A stretch of DNA of 64,000 nucleotides from Weissella diestrammenae. GTDB taxonomy: Bacteria; Bacillota; Bacilli; Lactobacillales; Lactobacillaceae. The notes beneath the pieces are model-generated. The model was not told the origin of the DNA and ran no database searches. It saw nothing but the letters and a program-made list of their open reading frames with translations. Every line of letters begins with the position of its first letter. Position 1 is the first letter of the stretch. Of the stretch, positions 9,019 to 18,332 are shown in pieces. Where the stretch lies: positions 1,178,001-1,242,000 of the forward strand of contig NZ_CP060724.1 of the NCBI RefSeq assembly GCF_014397255.1, given 5' to 3'. Position numbers and translations under genes: made by a program.

Positions 9019-9924
9019 ATGGAAATTATCGTTTCGGCCATTGGTCAAGGTTTAATCTGGGCGACACTTGGTGTGGGTTTGTTTTTATCATTTCGTATTT
9101 TAAATTTTCCTGATATGACAGTTGAGGGGACTTTTCCACTCGGTGCTGCTGTATCAGTAACCCTGATTACAATGGGAATGAATCCACTGTTGGCTGCGTT
9201 GATTGCTGCTTTTGCAGGTGGCATCGCGGGCTTAGTCACTGGTTTGTTGTATACCAAGGGCAAAATTCCAATTCTTCTCGCTGGAATTTTGACAATGACA
9301 GCAATTTATTCGATCAATTTGCGTATTATGGGTCAAGCTAACAAGTCATTGCTTGGCATGACAACTTTGTTCAATGCCAAGTGGCTAGACTTCTTACCGA
9401 CTAATTTTCCGACGGTCTTAGTTGGATTGATTTTAATTACGCTGATTACTGGTGGTATGGCGTTGTTTTTACAGACTGAGCTTGGACAGGCTTTTATTGC
9501 AACTGGTGATAATCCGGCTATGGCACGTTCAATGGGGATTAACTCCGATGCAATGACCACGATGGGTTTGATTATTTCAAATGCATTAATTGCCTTTGGT
9601 GGCGCACTGGTGGCCCAAAATAACGGATTTGCTGATGTTAATATGGGAATTGGTATCATTGTCGTGGCATTAGCTTCGATTATCATTGGTGAAGTCGCAT
9701 TTAGTGAGCAGATGACGTTAGGCGAACGCTTAATGACAATTGTTATTGGCTCAATCTTATATCGTTTTGTCTTGGTCGCTGTTTTGTATGCTGGATTTAA
9801 TGCCAACGATTTGAATTTGTTTAGTGCTGTAATCCTTGGCCTCGCATTATTGTTGCCACAATTAAAGCAGAAAATTCAATTAAGTAAAGTTTTGAAGAAT
9901 GGGGTGGCACAACATGGTAAATAA
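9019..9924 (+). CDS. trpY: ABC transporter permease (TrpY family)
   Basis: 301 residues with about eight to nine hydrophobic segments, in the branched-chain-type permease family (BPD_transp_2) that pairs with PF04392 binding proteins. It begins 3 bp after trpX and ends 11 bp inside trpZ. It would form the membrane channel for tryptophan import. No soluble domain is seen. Confidence 0.82.
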   Translation: MEIIVSAIGQGLIWATLGVGLFLSFRILNFPDMTVEGTFPLGAAVSVTLITMGMNPLLAALIAAFAGGIAGLVTGLLYTKGKIPILLAGILTMTAIYSINLRIMGQANKSLLGMTTLFNAKWLDFLPTNFPTVLVGLILITLITGGMALFLQTELGQAFIATGDNPAMARSMGINSDAMTTMGLIISNALIAFGGALVAQNNGFADVNMGIGIIVVALASIIIGEVAFSEQMTLGERLMTIVIGSILYRFVLVAVLYAGFNANDLNLFSAVILGLALLLPQLKQKIQLSKVLKNGVAQHGK

Positions 9925-10684
9925 AATTCTAGAATTGATCGAGGCAACGGTTATTGTTAATCCAGGCACATCAGAGGAAAAACAAATATTAGACCATGTG
10001 AATTTTACGCTTGAAGCAGGTGAATTTGTCACGGTTCTAGGATCAAATGGAGCCGGTAAATCAACTTTATTCAATGTGATTGCCGGGTCATTAATGTTAA
10101 CTTCAGGCCAAATTTTGATTGATGGACAAGACGTCACACATTTGAGTGAAACGCAACGCACGGCTATCCTAGCACGTGTTTTCCAAGATCCTAAAGTTGG
10201 GACGGCGCCGCGAATGACCGTGGCAGAGAATCTATTACTGGCTGAACGTCGGGGACAAACTAGACGTTTAAAAAATCGCGGACTAACGCCTGAAAAGAAA
10301 GCGGCATTTGCAAAAGTAGCCGACCAAATGGGGAATGGGTTAGCTACACGCTTAGATGTTGCTACTGGTGATTTATCAGGTGGACAACGGCAGGCTTTGA
10401 GTTTCTTAATGGCTACACGGCGCCGACCAGCATTGATTCTTTTAGACGAACATACGGCAGCCCTCGACCCCAAAACTAGTGCGCAATTGATGGCGGTGAC
10501 CGATAAACAAATTCAGGCTGATCATTTAACAGCATTGATGATTACCCATAATTTAGAAGATGCATTAACTTACGGTAATCGCGTGATTGTGATGAGTGCG
10601 GGACAAATTGATTTAGATATTTCAGGAAGTGATAAATCAAAGCTAATAGTACCAGAGTTGTTGCAGCACTTTAATCGCTATTAA
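9914..10684 (+). CDS. trpZ: ABC transporter ATP-binding protein (TrpZ family)
   Basis: A 256-residue ATPase with Walker A GSNGAGKST (43-51), signature LSGGQRQ (154-160) and Walker B LILLDEHT (174-181). The ATG at 9914 is preferred over 9899 because GGGGTGG at 9901-9907 then acts as its ribosome site. The gene overlaps trpY by 11 bp. It energises the tryptophan importer. No terminator is obvious before the pyk promoter region. Confidence 0.85.
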   Translation: MVNKILELIEATVIVNPGTSEEKQILDHVNFTLEAGEFVTVLGSNGAGKSTLFNVIAGSLMLTSGQILIDGQDVTHLSETQRTAILARVFQDPKVGTAPRMTVAENLLLAERRGQTRRLKNRGLTPEKKAAFAKVADQMGNGLATRLDVATGDLSGGQRQALSFLMATRRRPALILLDEHTAALDPKTSAQLMAVTDKQIQADHLTALMITHNLEDALTYGNRVIVMSAGQIDLDISGSDKSKLIVPELLQHFNRY

Positions 10685-10810
10685 AATTGAGCAATTATCG
10701 GGTTAATAAATGATATTTGACTAATGTTAAGAAATTGGTAATAAAAAAGAGAATTGTATTAAAAACGTGAGTTGCAATACTTTGTGGAATTTGTCACATC
10801 AGATAAAAAT

Positions 10811-10865
10811 TGCAACCGTTTACACGTGAAAAATGTTTTACAATTTTTCTGAAAACAGGTAAAAT
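10811..10865 (+). promoter_or_regulatory. pyk promoter with upstream CcpA cre site
   Basis: TGCAACCGTTTACA (10811-10824) matches the cre consensus TGNAANCGNTNNCA at every fixed position. TTTACA (10837-10842), a 17-bp spacer and TAAAAT (10860-10865) form a good sigma-A promoter. With the cre ending 12 bp upstream of the -35, CcpA would more likely activate than block, as described for glycolytic promoters of lactococci. The rest of the 236-bp gap shows nothing else. Confidence 0.75.
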
Positions 10866-10920
10866 ATAAGGCAGTTAGGGTTATTGAACCTAGACAAGAC
10901 AAAAGGAGATTTTTCTTAAA

Positions 10921-12336
10921 ATGAAGAAGACAAAGATCGTTTCAACACTTGGACCTGCTTCAAGTGACGTCGAGACAATTGCTAAGTTGATTGAGGGTGG
11001 AGCAAACGTTGTTCGTTTCAACTTCTCACACGGAGATCACGAAGAACATTTGGGTCGTATGAACGCTGTTCGTGAAGCTGAAAAGAAGACTGGAATCAAA
11101 GTTGGATTCTTGCTTGACACAAAGGGTGCAGAAATCCGTACCACTGTTCAATCAACTGGTAAGATCGAATTCAACATTGGTGATGTTGTTCGCATCTCTA
11201 TGGACGATTCTCTTGAAGGAACAAAAGAAAAGGTTGCCGTTACTTACCCTGGTCTTTATGACGACGTTAAGGTTGGCGGACACGTTTTGTTCGATGATGG
11301 TAAGCTTGACTTCTTGATTACTGACAAGGATGAAGCTAATCGCGAATTGGTAACTGTTGTTGAAAACCATGGTTTGTTGGGATCACGTAAGGGTGTTAAT
11401 GCGCCTGGTGTCTCAATCAACTTGCCAGGTATCACTGAAAAAGATGCTGATGATATTAACTTTGGTTTGTCACAAAACATTAACTTCATCGCAGCTTCAT
11501 TCGTTCGTAAGCCTGAAGACGTTGAGGATATCCGTGCCCTTTTGAAGGCTGCTGGTAAAGAAGACGTGATGATCTTCCCTAAGATCGAATCACAAGAAGG
11601 TATTGACAACTTCCCAGCAATTTTGGAAGTTTCTGATGGTTTGATGATTGCTCGTGGTGACATGGGTGTTGAAATTCCAGCAGAAAACGTACCTTTGGTT
11701 CAAAAGGACTTAATTCGCATGATGAACGCTGCTGGAAAGCCTGTTATTACGGCTACTGACATGCTTGATTCAATGCAAGAGAACCCACGTCCTACACGTG
11801 CCGAAGCTTCTGACGTTGCTAACGCTGTATTTGACGGAACTGATGCAACAATGCTTTCTGGAGAATCAGCTAATGGTGATTACCCAGTTGAAGCTGTTCA
11901 AACAATGGCTCGTATCAATGAAAAGGCAGAATCTGCTTTGGCATTGAATGGTCGCCACTTGAACCAATTTGATTCAGCTGATACAACTGAATCAATTGCT
12001 GCTGCTGTTGCTGAAGCAACAAGCAAGTTGGACATTAAGGCTATTGTTGCCTCAACTAAGTCAGGATACACAGCAAAGTTGATTTCAAAGTACCGTCCAA
12101 ACGCTGACATCTTGGCTTTGACTTATGACGAACGCGTTGAAAAAGCTTTGAAGATCTATTGGGGTGTTCAACCAGTTATTGCTGACACGCCAGCAAATAC
12201 TGATGAAATTATTGCATCTGCTAAGAAGCTTGCTGTTGAGCAAGGTCTTGCAAAGGCTGGAGATTCAATCATCGTTGTTGCCGGTGTGGCACAAGAAGTT
12301 GGATCAACTAACTTGATGACAATTCAAACAATCTAA
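10921..12336 (+). CDS. pyk: pyruvate kinase
   Basis: 471 residues covering the barrel and B domains and the C-terminal allosteric domain, without the extra PEP-utiliser-like C-terminal domain seen in Bacillus. Typical motifs include NFSHGDHEEH, KGAEIR, KIESQEG and ARGDMGVE. It makes pyruvate and ATP from phosphoenolpyruvate and ADP. Codon use is strikingly narrow (TTG, GGT, GTT, AAG), unlike its neighbours, consistent with very high expression. AAAGGAG precedes the ATG and the cre/promoter block lies 55 bp further up. Confidence 0.97.
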   Translation: MKKTKIVSTLGPASSDVETIAKLIEGGANVVRFNFSHGDHEEHLGRMNAVREAEKKTGIKVGFLLDTKGAEIRTTVQSTGKIEFNIGDVVRISMDDSLEGTKEKVAVTYPGLYDDVKVGGHVLFDDGKLDFLITDKDEANRELVTVVENHGLLGSRKGVNAPGVSINLPGITEKDADDINFGLSQNINFIAASFVRKPEDVEDIRALLKAAGKEDVMIFPKIESQEGIDNFPAILEVSDGLMIARGDMGVEIPAENVPLVQKDLIRMMNAAGKPVITATDMLDSMQENPRPTRAEASDVANAVFDGTDATMLSGESANGDYPVEAVQTMARINEKAESALALNGRHLNQFDSADTTESIAAAVAEATSKLDIKAIVASTKSGYTAKLISKYRPNADILALTYDERVEKALKIYWGVQPVIADTPANTDEIIASAKKLAVEQGLAKAGDSIIVVAGVAQEVGSTNLMTIQTI

Positions 12337-12343
12337 TTTAATT

Positions 12344-12377
12344 AAAAAGATGCTATTGAATAATAGCATCTTTTTTT
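12344..12377 (+). terminator. pyk terminator
   Basis: AAAGATGCTATT and AATAGCATCTTT form a 12-bp stem with a short GAAT loop followed by a T-run. Confidence 0.92.
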
Positions 12378-12550
12378 GATGTATTTTGATAGAAATGACG
12401 CTTGAAAAATCGTGTACTTGATGCTTAATTGATATTTAGCTGATGAGAGAAGATAAGTGTGTCATCAACTGTAAAGCGTGCTAAAATTGAAGTATAGACA
12501 TCACGCTGGGCCAATAACCTAACGCAATTAAAGTCGTGGAGGTAAGGAAG

Positions 12551-12691
12551 ATGTCACAAAAGAATCGATTGAAGAAGTTGCTTGAAAAAAAAGGTATTGA
12601 TAGCATTACAGTCAAAGGGACTGCCATCCCAGTTCAAGCCGCTAAAGAATTAGATTTAATTGAAGCAGCTAAAGAAAATGGTATTATGTAG
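12551..12691 (+). CDS. 46-residue conserved-type small protein, unknown function
   Basis: A short frame (about MSQKNRLKKL at the N-terminus, ending KENGIM) with a perfect GGAGG at 12538-12542. An extended -10 promoter lies upstream (TG at 12479-12480, TAAAAT at 12482-12487) and a terminator follows, so it is an independent unit. The first half is basic (Lys-rich, residues 4-14) and the second half is alanine/glutamate-rich and probably helical. There is no membrane segment or cysteine pair. I do not recognise the family; the control signals argue it is real. Confidence 0.75.
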   Translation: MSQKNRLKKLLEKKGIDSITVKGTAIPVQAAKELDLIEAAKENGIM

Positions 12692-12726
12692 GTAATGCTT
12701 GACCAGACGCTTAAATAAAACCAGTC

Positions 12727-12760
12727 AAAGGATGTCAATTTGAGATTGGCGTCCTTTTTA
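12727..12760 (+). terminator. terminator of the small gene
   Basis: AAAGGATGTCAA (12727-12738) pairs with TTGGCGTCCTTT (12746-12757), with two G-U pairs, and runs into T residues. Confidence 0.85.
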
Positions 12761-12950
12761 TTTGTATTGTTGTGCCGTGTTGTGGATTAAGCTACCTATT
12801 GATCATCGGTGGGGATGGCATTTGGTGTTTTGGATGATGAATGCGATTAGTTGATGTCTAGTTGAAAATATTAATTACAAGTGAAGGCGTAAATTGGTGC
12901 CAAGCAGGTTTGAGGAAATTTCATTTGATAGGTTCATTGATAGAAAATGA

Positions 12951-12979
12951 TTGCAATTATCACTCATAACGTGTATAAT
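12951..12979 (+). promoter_or_regulatory. tRNA-Lys promoter
   Basis: TTGCAA (12951-12956), 17-bp spacer, TATAAT (12974-12979), about 22 bp before the tRNA. The 190 bp between this and the preceding terminator shows no other feature. Confidence 0.8.
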
Positions 12980-13000
12980 TATTTCTGTTGTAATAGACAT

Positions 13001-13073
13001 GGACAGTTAGCTCAGTTGGTAGAGCAACGGACTCTTAATCCGTGGGTCCAGGGTTCGAGCCCCTGACTGTCCA
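13001..13073 (+). tRNA. tRNA-Lys(CTT)
   Basis: The acceptor stem is GGACAGT/ACTGTCC with discriminator A. The D-arm is GCTC/GAGC. The anticodon arm is ACGGA-CTCTTAA-TCCGT, giving anticodon CTT (reads AAG). The T-arm is CAGGG-TTCGAGC-CCCTG. The 3' CCA is not encoded (CTA follows). It is a single tRNA with its own promoter and terminator. Confidence 0.96.
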
Positions 13074-13080
13074 CTACTGG

Positions 13081-13113
13081 AAAGGCATCCGACAATTGTT
13101 GGGTGTCTTTTTA
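13081..13113 (+). terminator. tRNA-Lys terminator
   Basis: AAAGGCATCC (13081-13090) pairs with GGGTGTCTTT (13101-13110) and continues into T residues. Confidence 0.85.
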
Positions 13114-13228
13114 TTTCAAAAATTAAGTTGTACTGTATAAAACTTGAAATAGTATGACATTTATATGGATAATTTTAGATTAACGTGACAATTGGTTGGT
13201 CAATCAAGCGATTCATATTGTTGCGAGA

Positions 13229-13248
13229 TGATATAATAGTATGTACAA
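13229..13248 (+). promoter_or_regulatory. araR extended -10 promoter with AraR-like operator
   Basis: TGATATAAT (13229-13237) is an extended -10. TAGTATGTACAA (13237-13248) matches the core TTGTACGTACAA of the Bacillus AraR operator at 10 of 12 positions and overlaps the expected transcription start, so autorepression is plausible. Confidence 0.55.
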
Positions 13249-13270
13249 AAGCAAATGAAAGAGGACCAGT

Positions 13271-14350
13271 ATGGTTGCAAAATATGAAATGATTCGGAAT
13301 CAGCTAAAGGAAAAAATTGTCACTGGCGATTATTTGGTTGGCGCAAAATTACCAACAGAATCAGAATTAATGGCTCAGTTCTCAGTTTCTCGATTTACTG
13401 TCCGTCGGGCCATTGCTGATCTTGAAAATGATAACTATGTTTATAAAGTTCAAGGTGGCGGTATGTTCGTTGATGATTGGCGGAGTACGCCAATTGCAAC
13501 AACAAGTACAAAATTAGTTGGCATGATTACCACGCACATTGCCCACTATATTTTTCCAAATATTATCAGTGGTGTTGATCGAGCGGTTTCAAAACAGGGT
13601 TATTCACTATTGGTTGCTAATACACACAATCAGCCCAGTCGTGAACGTCAAGCCTTATTATCAATGCTTGATAATAATGTTGCCGGGTTGATTGTTGAGC
13701 CGACACAAAGTGCTACGAATCAAGAAAATATGGATTTGTACGAGCGCTTTGCTGCTTTGAACATTCCAATCGTTTTTATTAATGCCATTTATCCAGGCCT
13801 AGAACATCCAGTTGTGAAGCAAAACGATGAGATTGCTGAAGAACATATGGTAGATTATTTGTTCAAAAAAGGGCATCGAAAAATACTGGGTGTGTTTCAA
13901 GTAGATGATTTGCAAGGTGTCCGTCGGATGAATGGGTTCATCCATGCTTACCAACAGCGCCCAGATTTGGCACTGGATTCAGCGACAATTATGTATCGTT
14001 CATCTGATCCGATTAACCTAGTACAAAAGAAAGTTGAAAAATACTTAGAGGCTAATCCTGAAATTACAGCAATTGTGGCTTATAATGATCAATTGGCCAT
14101 TCAAATTTATGATTTAGTGCGTGAAATGGGGTTAGCGATTCCTGAGGACATTTCTGTGATTGGATTTGATGATTATTTGTTGAGTTCATACATTCAGCCA
14201 CCACTAACAACGATGACACATGAGAAAGAACATATGGGAAGTGATGCAGCTAAGCTATTGTTGCAAGCTATTAATGGTGAAACAGTTGCTTCGTTGAATT
14301 ATGAGCCAAACTTTGTTGCCCGAGAGAGCGTTGCTGATCGAACTGAGTAA
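13271..14350 (+). CDS. araR: arabinose-responsive repressor AraR (GntR-type HTH plus LacI-type sensor)
   Basis: 359 residues in two parts. Residues about 5-70 are a GntR winged helix (VGAKLPTESELMAQFSVSRFTVRRAI). From about 82 on there is a LacI/GalR-like sugar-binding domain. This chimera is characteristic of AraR, which releases DNA when L-arabinose binds. The gene lies directly upstream of the ara operon, reads in the same direction and is separated from it by a terminator and two operator-like boxes. AAGAGGA precedes the ATG. Confidence 0.92.
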   Translation: MVAKYEMIRNQLKEKIVTGDYLVGAKLPTESELMAQFSVSRFTVRRAIADLENDNYVYKVQGGGMFVDDWRSTPIATTSTKLVGMITTHIAHYIFPNIISGVDRAVSKQGYSLLVANTHNQPSRERQALLSMLDNNVAGLIVEPTQSATNQENMDLYERFAALNIPIVFINAIYPGLEHPVVKQNDEIAEEHMVDYLFKKGHRKILGVFQVDDLQGVRRMNGFIHAYQQRPDLALDSATIMYRSSDPINLVQKKVEKYLEANPEITAIVAYNDQLAIQIYDLVREMGLAIPEDISVIGFDDYLLSSYIQPPLTTMTHEKEHMGSDAAKLLLQAINGETVASLNYEPNFVARESVADRTE

Positions 14351-14373
14351 AATAAAAATTAATACGGCATATC

Positions 14374-14404
14374 AGCTGTTAGGCCTAGTCTAACAGCTTT
14401 TTTT
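14374..14404 (+). terminator. araR terminator
   Basis: AGCTGTTA and TAACAGCT form an 8-bp stem around GGCCTAGTC, followed by seven T. It separates araR from the araB promoter. Confidence 0.9.
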
Positions 14405-14429
14405 AGTGCAAATTGTGAGGATTTCATCC

Positions 14430-14508
14430 ATTTATACGTACTAACATCTAAAACAAGTATTGATTTATACGTAACAATATTTTACAATATTCTTTGTAAA
14501 CGGTTTCA
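14430..14508 (+). promoter_or_regulatory. ara operon control region: two AraR boxes, promoter and cre
   Basis: Box 1 ATTTATACGTACTAAC (14430-14445) and box 2 ATTTATACGTAACAAT (14463-14478) each match the AraR consensus ATTTGTACGTACAAAT at 13 of 16 positions. They are 33 bp apart start to start, about three helical turns, which would suit cooperative binding. The promoter is TTGATT (14460-14465), 17 bp, TACAAT (14483-14488), so box 2 sits in the spacer. TGTAAACGGTTTCA (14495-14508) is a perfect cre at the likely transcription start, giving CcpA repression by glucose. Confidence 0.82.
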
Positions 14509-14535
14509 TAATTTTTCGGTAAGGAAGATAGATTG

Positions 14536-16134
14536 ATGGAAAAAACACAAATAAAAGCAGAAATCCAAGCAGGGACGACTGCTTTGGGGATTGAGTTTGG
14601 CTCAACAAATATCAAAGCAGTCCTTGTTGCAAGCGATTATAGCGTCATTGCAACGGGTAGCCATGGTTGGGAGAACCAACTTGAGAATGGTATTTGGACT
14701 TATTCATTAGATGCTATTTGGTCAGGTTTGCAAGATGCTTACAGTAATTTATCTGGACAAATAAAGGACCAGTATGGTCTGACGTTGACTAAGATTGGAT
14801 CATTAGGGATTGCCGCGATGATGCATGGTTATATGCCATTCAAAGCCGATGGTGAATTATTAGTACCTTTTCGGACTTGGCGTAATGCGTTAACCGAAGA
14901 AGCAGCCTTGCAGTTAACACATTTGTTTAATTTTAATATTCCTGAGCGTTGGAGTATTGCACACTTGTACCAAGCTGTTTTGAACCAAGAAAGTCATGTT
15001 AAAGATATTGACTATATCACAACATTATCGGGTTACGTTCATTGGATGTTATCTGGTGAAAAGGTATTGGGTATAGGTGATGCGTCGGGCATGTTCCCAA
15101 TTGATTCTTTGAGTCATGATTATGATCAAGATATGCTTGATAAATTTAATGGCTTGAAATCAGTTCAACAATACCACTGGACGTTACCTGAGATTTTACC
15201 AACCATTAAATTAGCAGGTGAGACTGCCGGCCAATTGACAGCTGCAGGAGCTAAATTATTGGACGTTAGTGGTAATTTGCAGGCCGGAGCAGTGATGGCA
15301 CCGCCTGAAGGTGATGCTGGCACAGGTATGGTTGCTACAAACTCAGTGAAGCAACGTACCGGGAATGTCTCGGCTGGGACATCGGTCTTTGCCATGATTG
15401 TTTTGGAAAAAGCGTTATCAAAACTTCATACCAGTATTGATATGGTGACAACTCCCGATGGTTCTGCTGTTGCGATGGTGCATGCTAATAACTCGAGTTC
15501 TGATATCAATGCATGGGCAGCGTTATTCAATGAGTTTGCTAATAAAATTGGTGTCACATTATCGCCAAATGAATTATATGGCACATTGTTCAATAGTGTG
15601 TTACAAGCTGACCCAGACACATCGGGCCTCCTAGCCTATGGTTATTATTCCGGTGAGAATATCACCGGAATGAGTGAAGGTCGCCCAGTTTTGGCAAGAA
15701 TGCCAAATAGTGAATTTACGATTGGTAATTTGATGCGGACGAACCTTTACTCAGCATTCGGTGCCCTAAAAATTGGGTTGGATATTTTGAAGGCTGAGAA
15801 TGTGGCAACTGATTCGATTGTTGCACAGGGTGGAATTTTCAAAACACCACTTGTTGGGCAAAAAATGTTAGCGGCTGCGATGGAATCACCTGTGACAGTT
15901 ATGAAGACTGCAAGTGAGGGTGGCCCATGGGGAATGGCAATTCTAGCTGAATTTGCTGCTTCAGAATCCGGCTTAACGTTGGCAGATTTCCTAGAGCAAA
16001 AGGTATTTATGGATCAAGAACGTTCAACAGTTGCACCGGATGCACGTGATGTTGCCGGATTTAATAATTTCATGGTGCGTTACAAAGCCGGACTTCCGAT
16101 TGAAGCACATGCTGTCGCTACATTGAAATACTAA
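14536..16134 (+). CDS. araB: L-ribulokinase (FGGY family)
   Basis: 532 residues of a FGGY carbohydrate kinase: IEFGSTNIKAVL near residue 20 is the N-terminal phosphate loop and GGIFKTPLVGQ near 434 belongs to the C-terminal ATP domain. The ATG at 14536 has AAGGAAG 8 bases upstream; the TTG at 14533 is less likely. It phosphorylates L-ribulose made by AraA. FGGY kinases also act on xylulose or gluconate, but adjacency to araD and araA settles ribulokinase. It is first gene of the operon. Confidence 0.9.
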   Translation: MEKTQIKAEIQAGTTALGIEFGSTNIKAVLVASDYSVIATGSHGWENQLENGIWTYSLDAIWSGLQDAYSNLSGQIKDQYGLTLTKIGSLGIAAMMHGYMPFKADGELLVPFRTWRNALTEEAALQLTHLFNFNIPERWSIAHLYQAVLNQESHVKDIDYITTLSGYVHWMLSGEKVLGIGDASGMFPIDSLSHDYDQDMLDKFNGLKSVQQYHWTLPEILPTIKLAGETAGQLTAAGAKLLDVSGNLQAGAVMAPPEGDAGTGMVATNSVKQRTGNVSAGTSVFAMIVLEKALSKLHTSIDMVTTPDGSAVAMVHANNSSSDINAWAALFNEFANKIGVTLSPNELYGTLFNSVLQADPDTSGLLAYGYYSGENITGMSEGRPVLARMPNSEFTIGNLMRTNLYSAFGALKIGLDILKAENVATDSIVAQGGIFKTPLVGQKMLAAAMESPVTVMKTASEGGPWGMAILAEFAASESGLTLADFLEQKVFMDQERSTVAPDARDVAGFNNFMVRYKAGLPIEAHAVATLKY

Positions 16135-16158
16135 TTATTAAGAGAGAAGGAATCAATC

Positions 16159-16860
16159 GTGCTTGAAGAAATGAAGCAACGCGTCTATGACGCCAATATG
16201 CTTTTACCAAAATATGACTTGGTCACATTTACGTGGGGCAATGTCAGCGAAATTGATCGTGAAAAAGGATTATTTGTGATTAAACCATCAGGCGTTGATT
16301 ATGATCAATTACGGCCTGAAGATATGGTCGTCGTTGATTTGAAGGGGAATGTCGTTGAGGGTGATTTGAATCCAAGTAGTGATACACCAACCCACATGTA
16401 TTTATATAACGCATTTCCGGCAATTGGAGGTGTGGTGCATACGCATTCACCTTGGGCCGTTTCATTTGCACAAGCTGGGCTTGATTTACCAGCATTTGGG
16501 ACGACACATGCTGATACATTTTATGGCAACGTACCGGCAGCGTCTGCACTAACAGAAAAAGAGGTCACATCGGCATATGAACTCAATACGGGTGTAGTTA
16601 TTGCCCGTGAGTTTGCTAAACGAGGACTCGACCCAATGGCTGTACCAGCAGTCTTGGTTCGACAACACGGACCATTTACTTGGGGTAAGGACGCACATGA
16701 TGCGGTTCATAATGCCAAAGTATTGGAGGTAGTTGCTGAAATGGATTACCACTCATTACAGTTAAATCCACATGCAAATTTGCAACTACCACAATATTTA
16801 TTAGACAAACATTATTACCGCAAACATGGAGCCAATGCCTATTATGGCCAAGGTAACTAA
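16159..16860 (+). CDS. araD: L-ribulose-5-phosphate 4-epimerase
   Basis: 233 residues of the class II aldolase/epimerase family with a GTG start, set by AGAGAGAAGGA eight bases upstream. The Zn ligands are H94, H96 ([10 protein letters not shown]) and H170 (RQHGPFTWG), almost the E. coli AraD numbering (H95, H97, H171). It converts L-ribulose 5-phosphate to D-xylulose 5-phosphate, which enters the phosphoketolase pathway. It lies between araB and araA, an order seen in lactobacilli. Confidence 0.94.
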   Translation: MLEEMKQRVYDANMLLPKYDLVTFTWGNVSEIDREKGLFVIKPSGVDYDQLRPEDMVVVDLKGNVVEGDLNPSSDTPTHMYLYNAFPAIGGVVHTHSPWAVSFAQAGLDLPAFGTTHADTFYGNVPAASALTEKEVTSAYELNTGVVIAREFAKRGLDPMAVPAVLVRQHGPFTWGKDAHDAVHNAKVLEVVAEMDYHSLQLNPHANLQLPQYLLDKHYYRKHGANAYYGQGN

Positions 16861-16898
16861 GTATAAATGACACAATCGTATTAAAAGGGAGAAAGAAT

Positions 16899-18323
16899 AT
16901 GTTAGAAACATCAAATTACAAGTTTTGGTTTGTTACTGGGTCACAATTTTTGTACGGACCTGAGGTTTTAAAGCAAGTTGAAGCTGATTCAAAAAAGTTA
17001 GTGGACGCTCTGAATGCATCTGGTAATTTGCCTTACCCAGTTGAATTTAAGACCGTTGGGGTGACAGCAGAAAATATTACTGAGACCATGAAAGAAGCAA
17101 ATTATCACGATGAGGTTGCTGGTGTCATTACTTGGGCCCACACATTCTCACCTGCTAAAAATTGGATTCGTGGGACACAACTATTAACAAAGCCTTTGCT
17201 ACATTTCGCTACGCAAATGTTGAATAAGATTCCTTATGATTCAATTGACTTTGACTATATGAATTTGAATCAATCTGCCCACGGTGATCGTGAATATGCT
17301 TTCATCAACGCGCGTTTGGGTATTAAAAATAAAATTGTCTTTGGACATTATGAAGACGCAGCGGTTCAAAAACAAATTGGTAAGTGGATGGACGTCGCTG
17401 TTGGTTATAATGAATCATTTAAAATTAAGATTGTTTCATTTGCTGACAAGATGCGTAATGTTGCCGTTACAGACGGGGATAAAGTTGAAGCTCAAATTAA
17501 ATTAGGTTGGACAGTTGATTACTGGGGTGTTGCTGACCTTGTCGCATACGTTAATGCTGTATCTGATGCAGATGTTGATCAATTATATGTTGACTTACAG
17601 AGCAAGTATGATTATGTTCAGGGACAAAATTCAGCTGAAAAGTTTGAGCATAACGTCAAGTATCAATTGCGTGAATATTTGGCAATTAAGCAATTTATGG
17701 ACGATAAGGGTTACACAGGCTTTACAACAAACTTTGAAGATTTGGCCGGATTAGAGCAATTGCCTGGCCTTGCCGCACAAATGTTGATGGCTGATGGTTA
17801 TGGCTTTGCGGGTGAAGGTGACTGGAAGACTGCAGCCTTGACGCGTTTGTTAAAGATTGTGTCTCATAATCAAGGTACCGTCTTTATGGAAGACTATACG
17901 CTTGATCTACGTCCTGGACATGAGGCCATTCTTGGTTCACACATGTTAGAAGTTGACCCAACCATTGCTAGTGATAAGCCACGAGTTGAAGTTCACCCAT
18001 TGGATATTGGTGGTAAAGATGACCCTGCACGACTTGTCTTTACCGGTCAAACTGGTGAAGCAGTTGATGTGACATTAGCAGACTACGGTGATGAATTTAA
18101 GTTGATGAGCTATGATGTTATCGGAAATAAGCCGGAGGCAGAAACACCATTCTTGCCAGTCGCAAAGCAATTATGGACACCAAAGTCTGGTTTGAAGGCG
18201 GGTGCTGAAGGCTGGATGACAGTTGGTGGTGGTCATCATACAACATTGAGTTTTAGTGTTGATGCAGAGCAATTAACAGATTTGAGTCGGATGTTTGACT
18301 TGACATACGTAGACATTAAATAG
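16899..18323 (+). CDS. araA: L-arabinose isomerase
   Basis: 474 residues, the usual length for AraA. It begins [15 protein letters not shown], contains the metal-site region around [19 protein letters not shown] (about residues 331-349) and ends with GGHHTTL. It isomerises L-arabinose to L-ribulose using a divalent metal. AAAAGGGAGAAAG precedes the ATG. Codon choice is more biased than in araB or the transporter, suggesting higher expression. Confidence 0.96.
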   Translation: MLETSNYKFWFVTGSQFLYGPEVLKQVEADSKKLVDALNASGNLPYPVEFKTVGVTAENITETMKEANYHDEVAGVITWAHTFSPAKNWIRGTQLLTKPLLHFATQMLNKIPYDSIDFDYMNLNQSAHGDREYAFINARLGIKNKIVFGHYEDAAVQKQIGKWMDVAVGYNESFKIKIVSFADKMRNVAVTDGDKVEAQIKLGWTVDYWGVADLVAYVNAVSDADVDQLYVDLQSKYDYVQGQNSAEKFEHNVKYQLREYLAIKQFMDDKGYTGFTTNFEDLAGLEQLPGLAAQMLMADGYGFAGEGDWKTAALTRLLKIVSHNQGTVFMEDYTLDLRPGHEAILGSHMLEVDPTIASDKPRVEVHPLDIGGKDDPARLVFTGQTGEAVDVTLADYGDEFKLMSYDVIGNKPEAETPFLPVAKQLWTPKSGLKAGAEGWMTVGGGHHTTLSFSVDAEQLTDLSRMFDLTYVDIK

Positions 18324-18332
18324 GAGATAATC

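Noticed and set aside
9333-9806. 157-codon open frame antisense to trpY
   Set aside because: Shadow of the permease codon pattern; no ribosome site, composition unlike a real protein.
11256-11663. 135-codon open frame antisense to pyk
   Set aside because: Arises from the strong codon bias of pyk on the other strand; no start signals.
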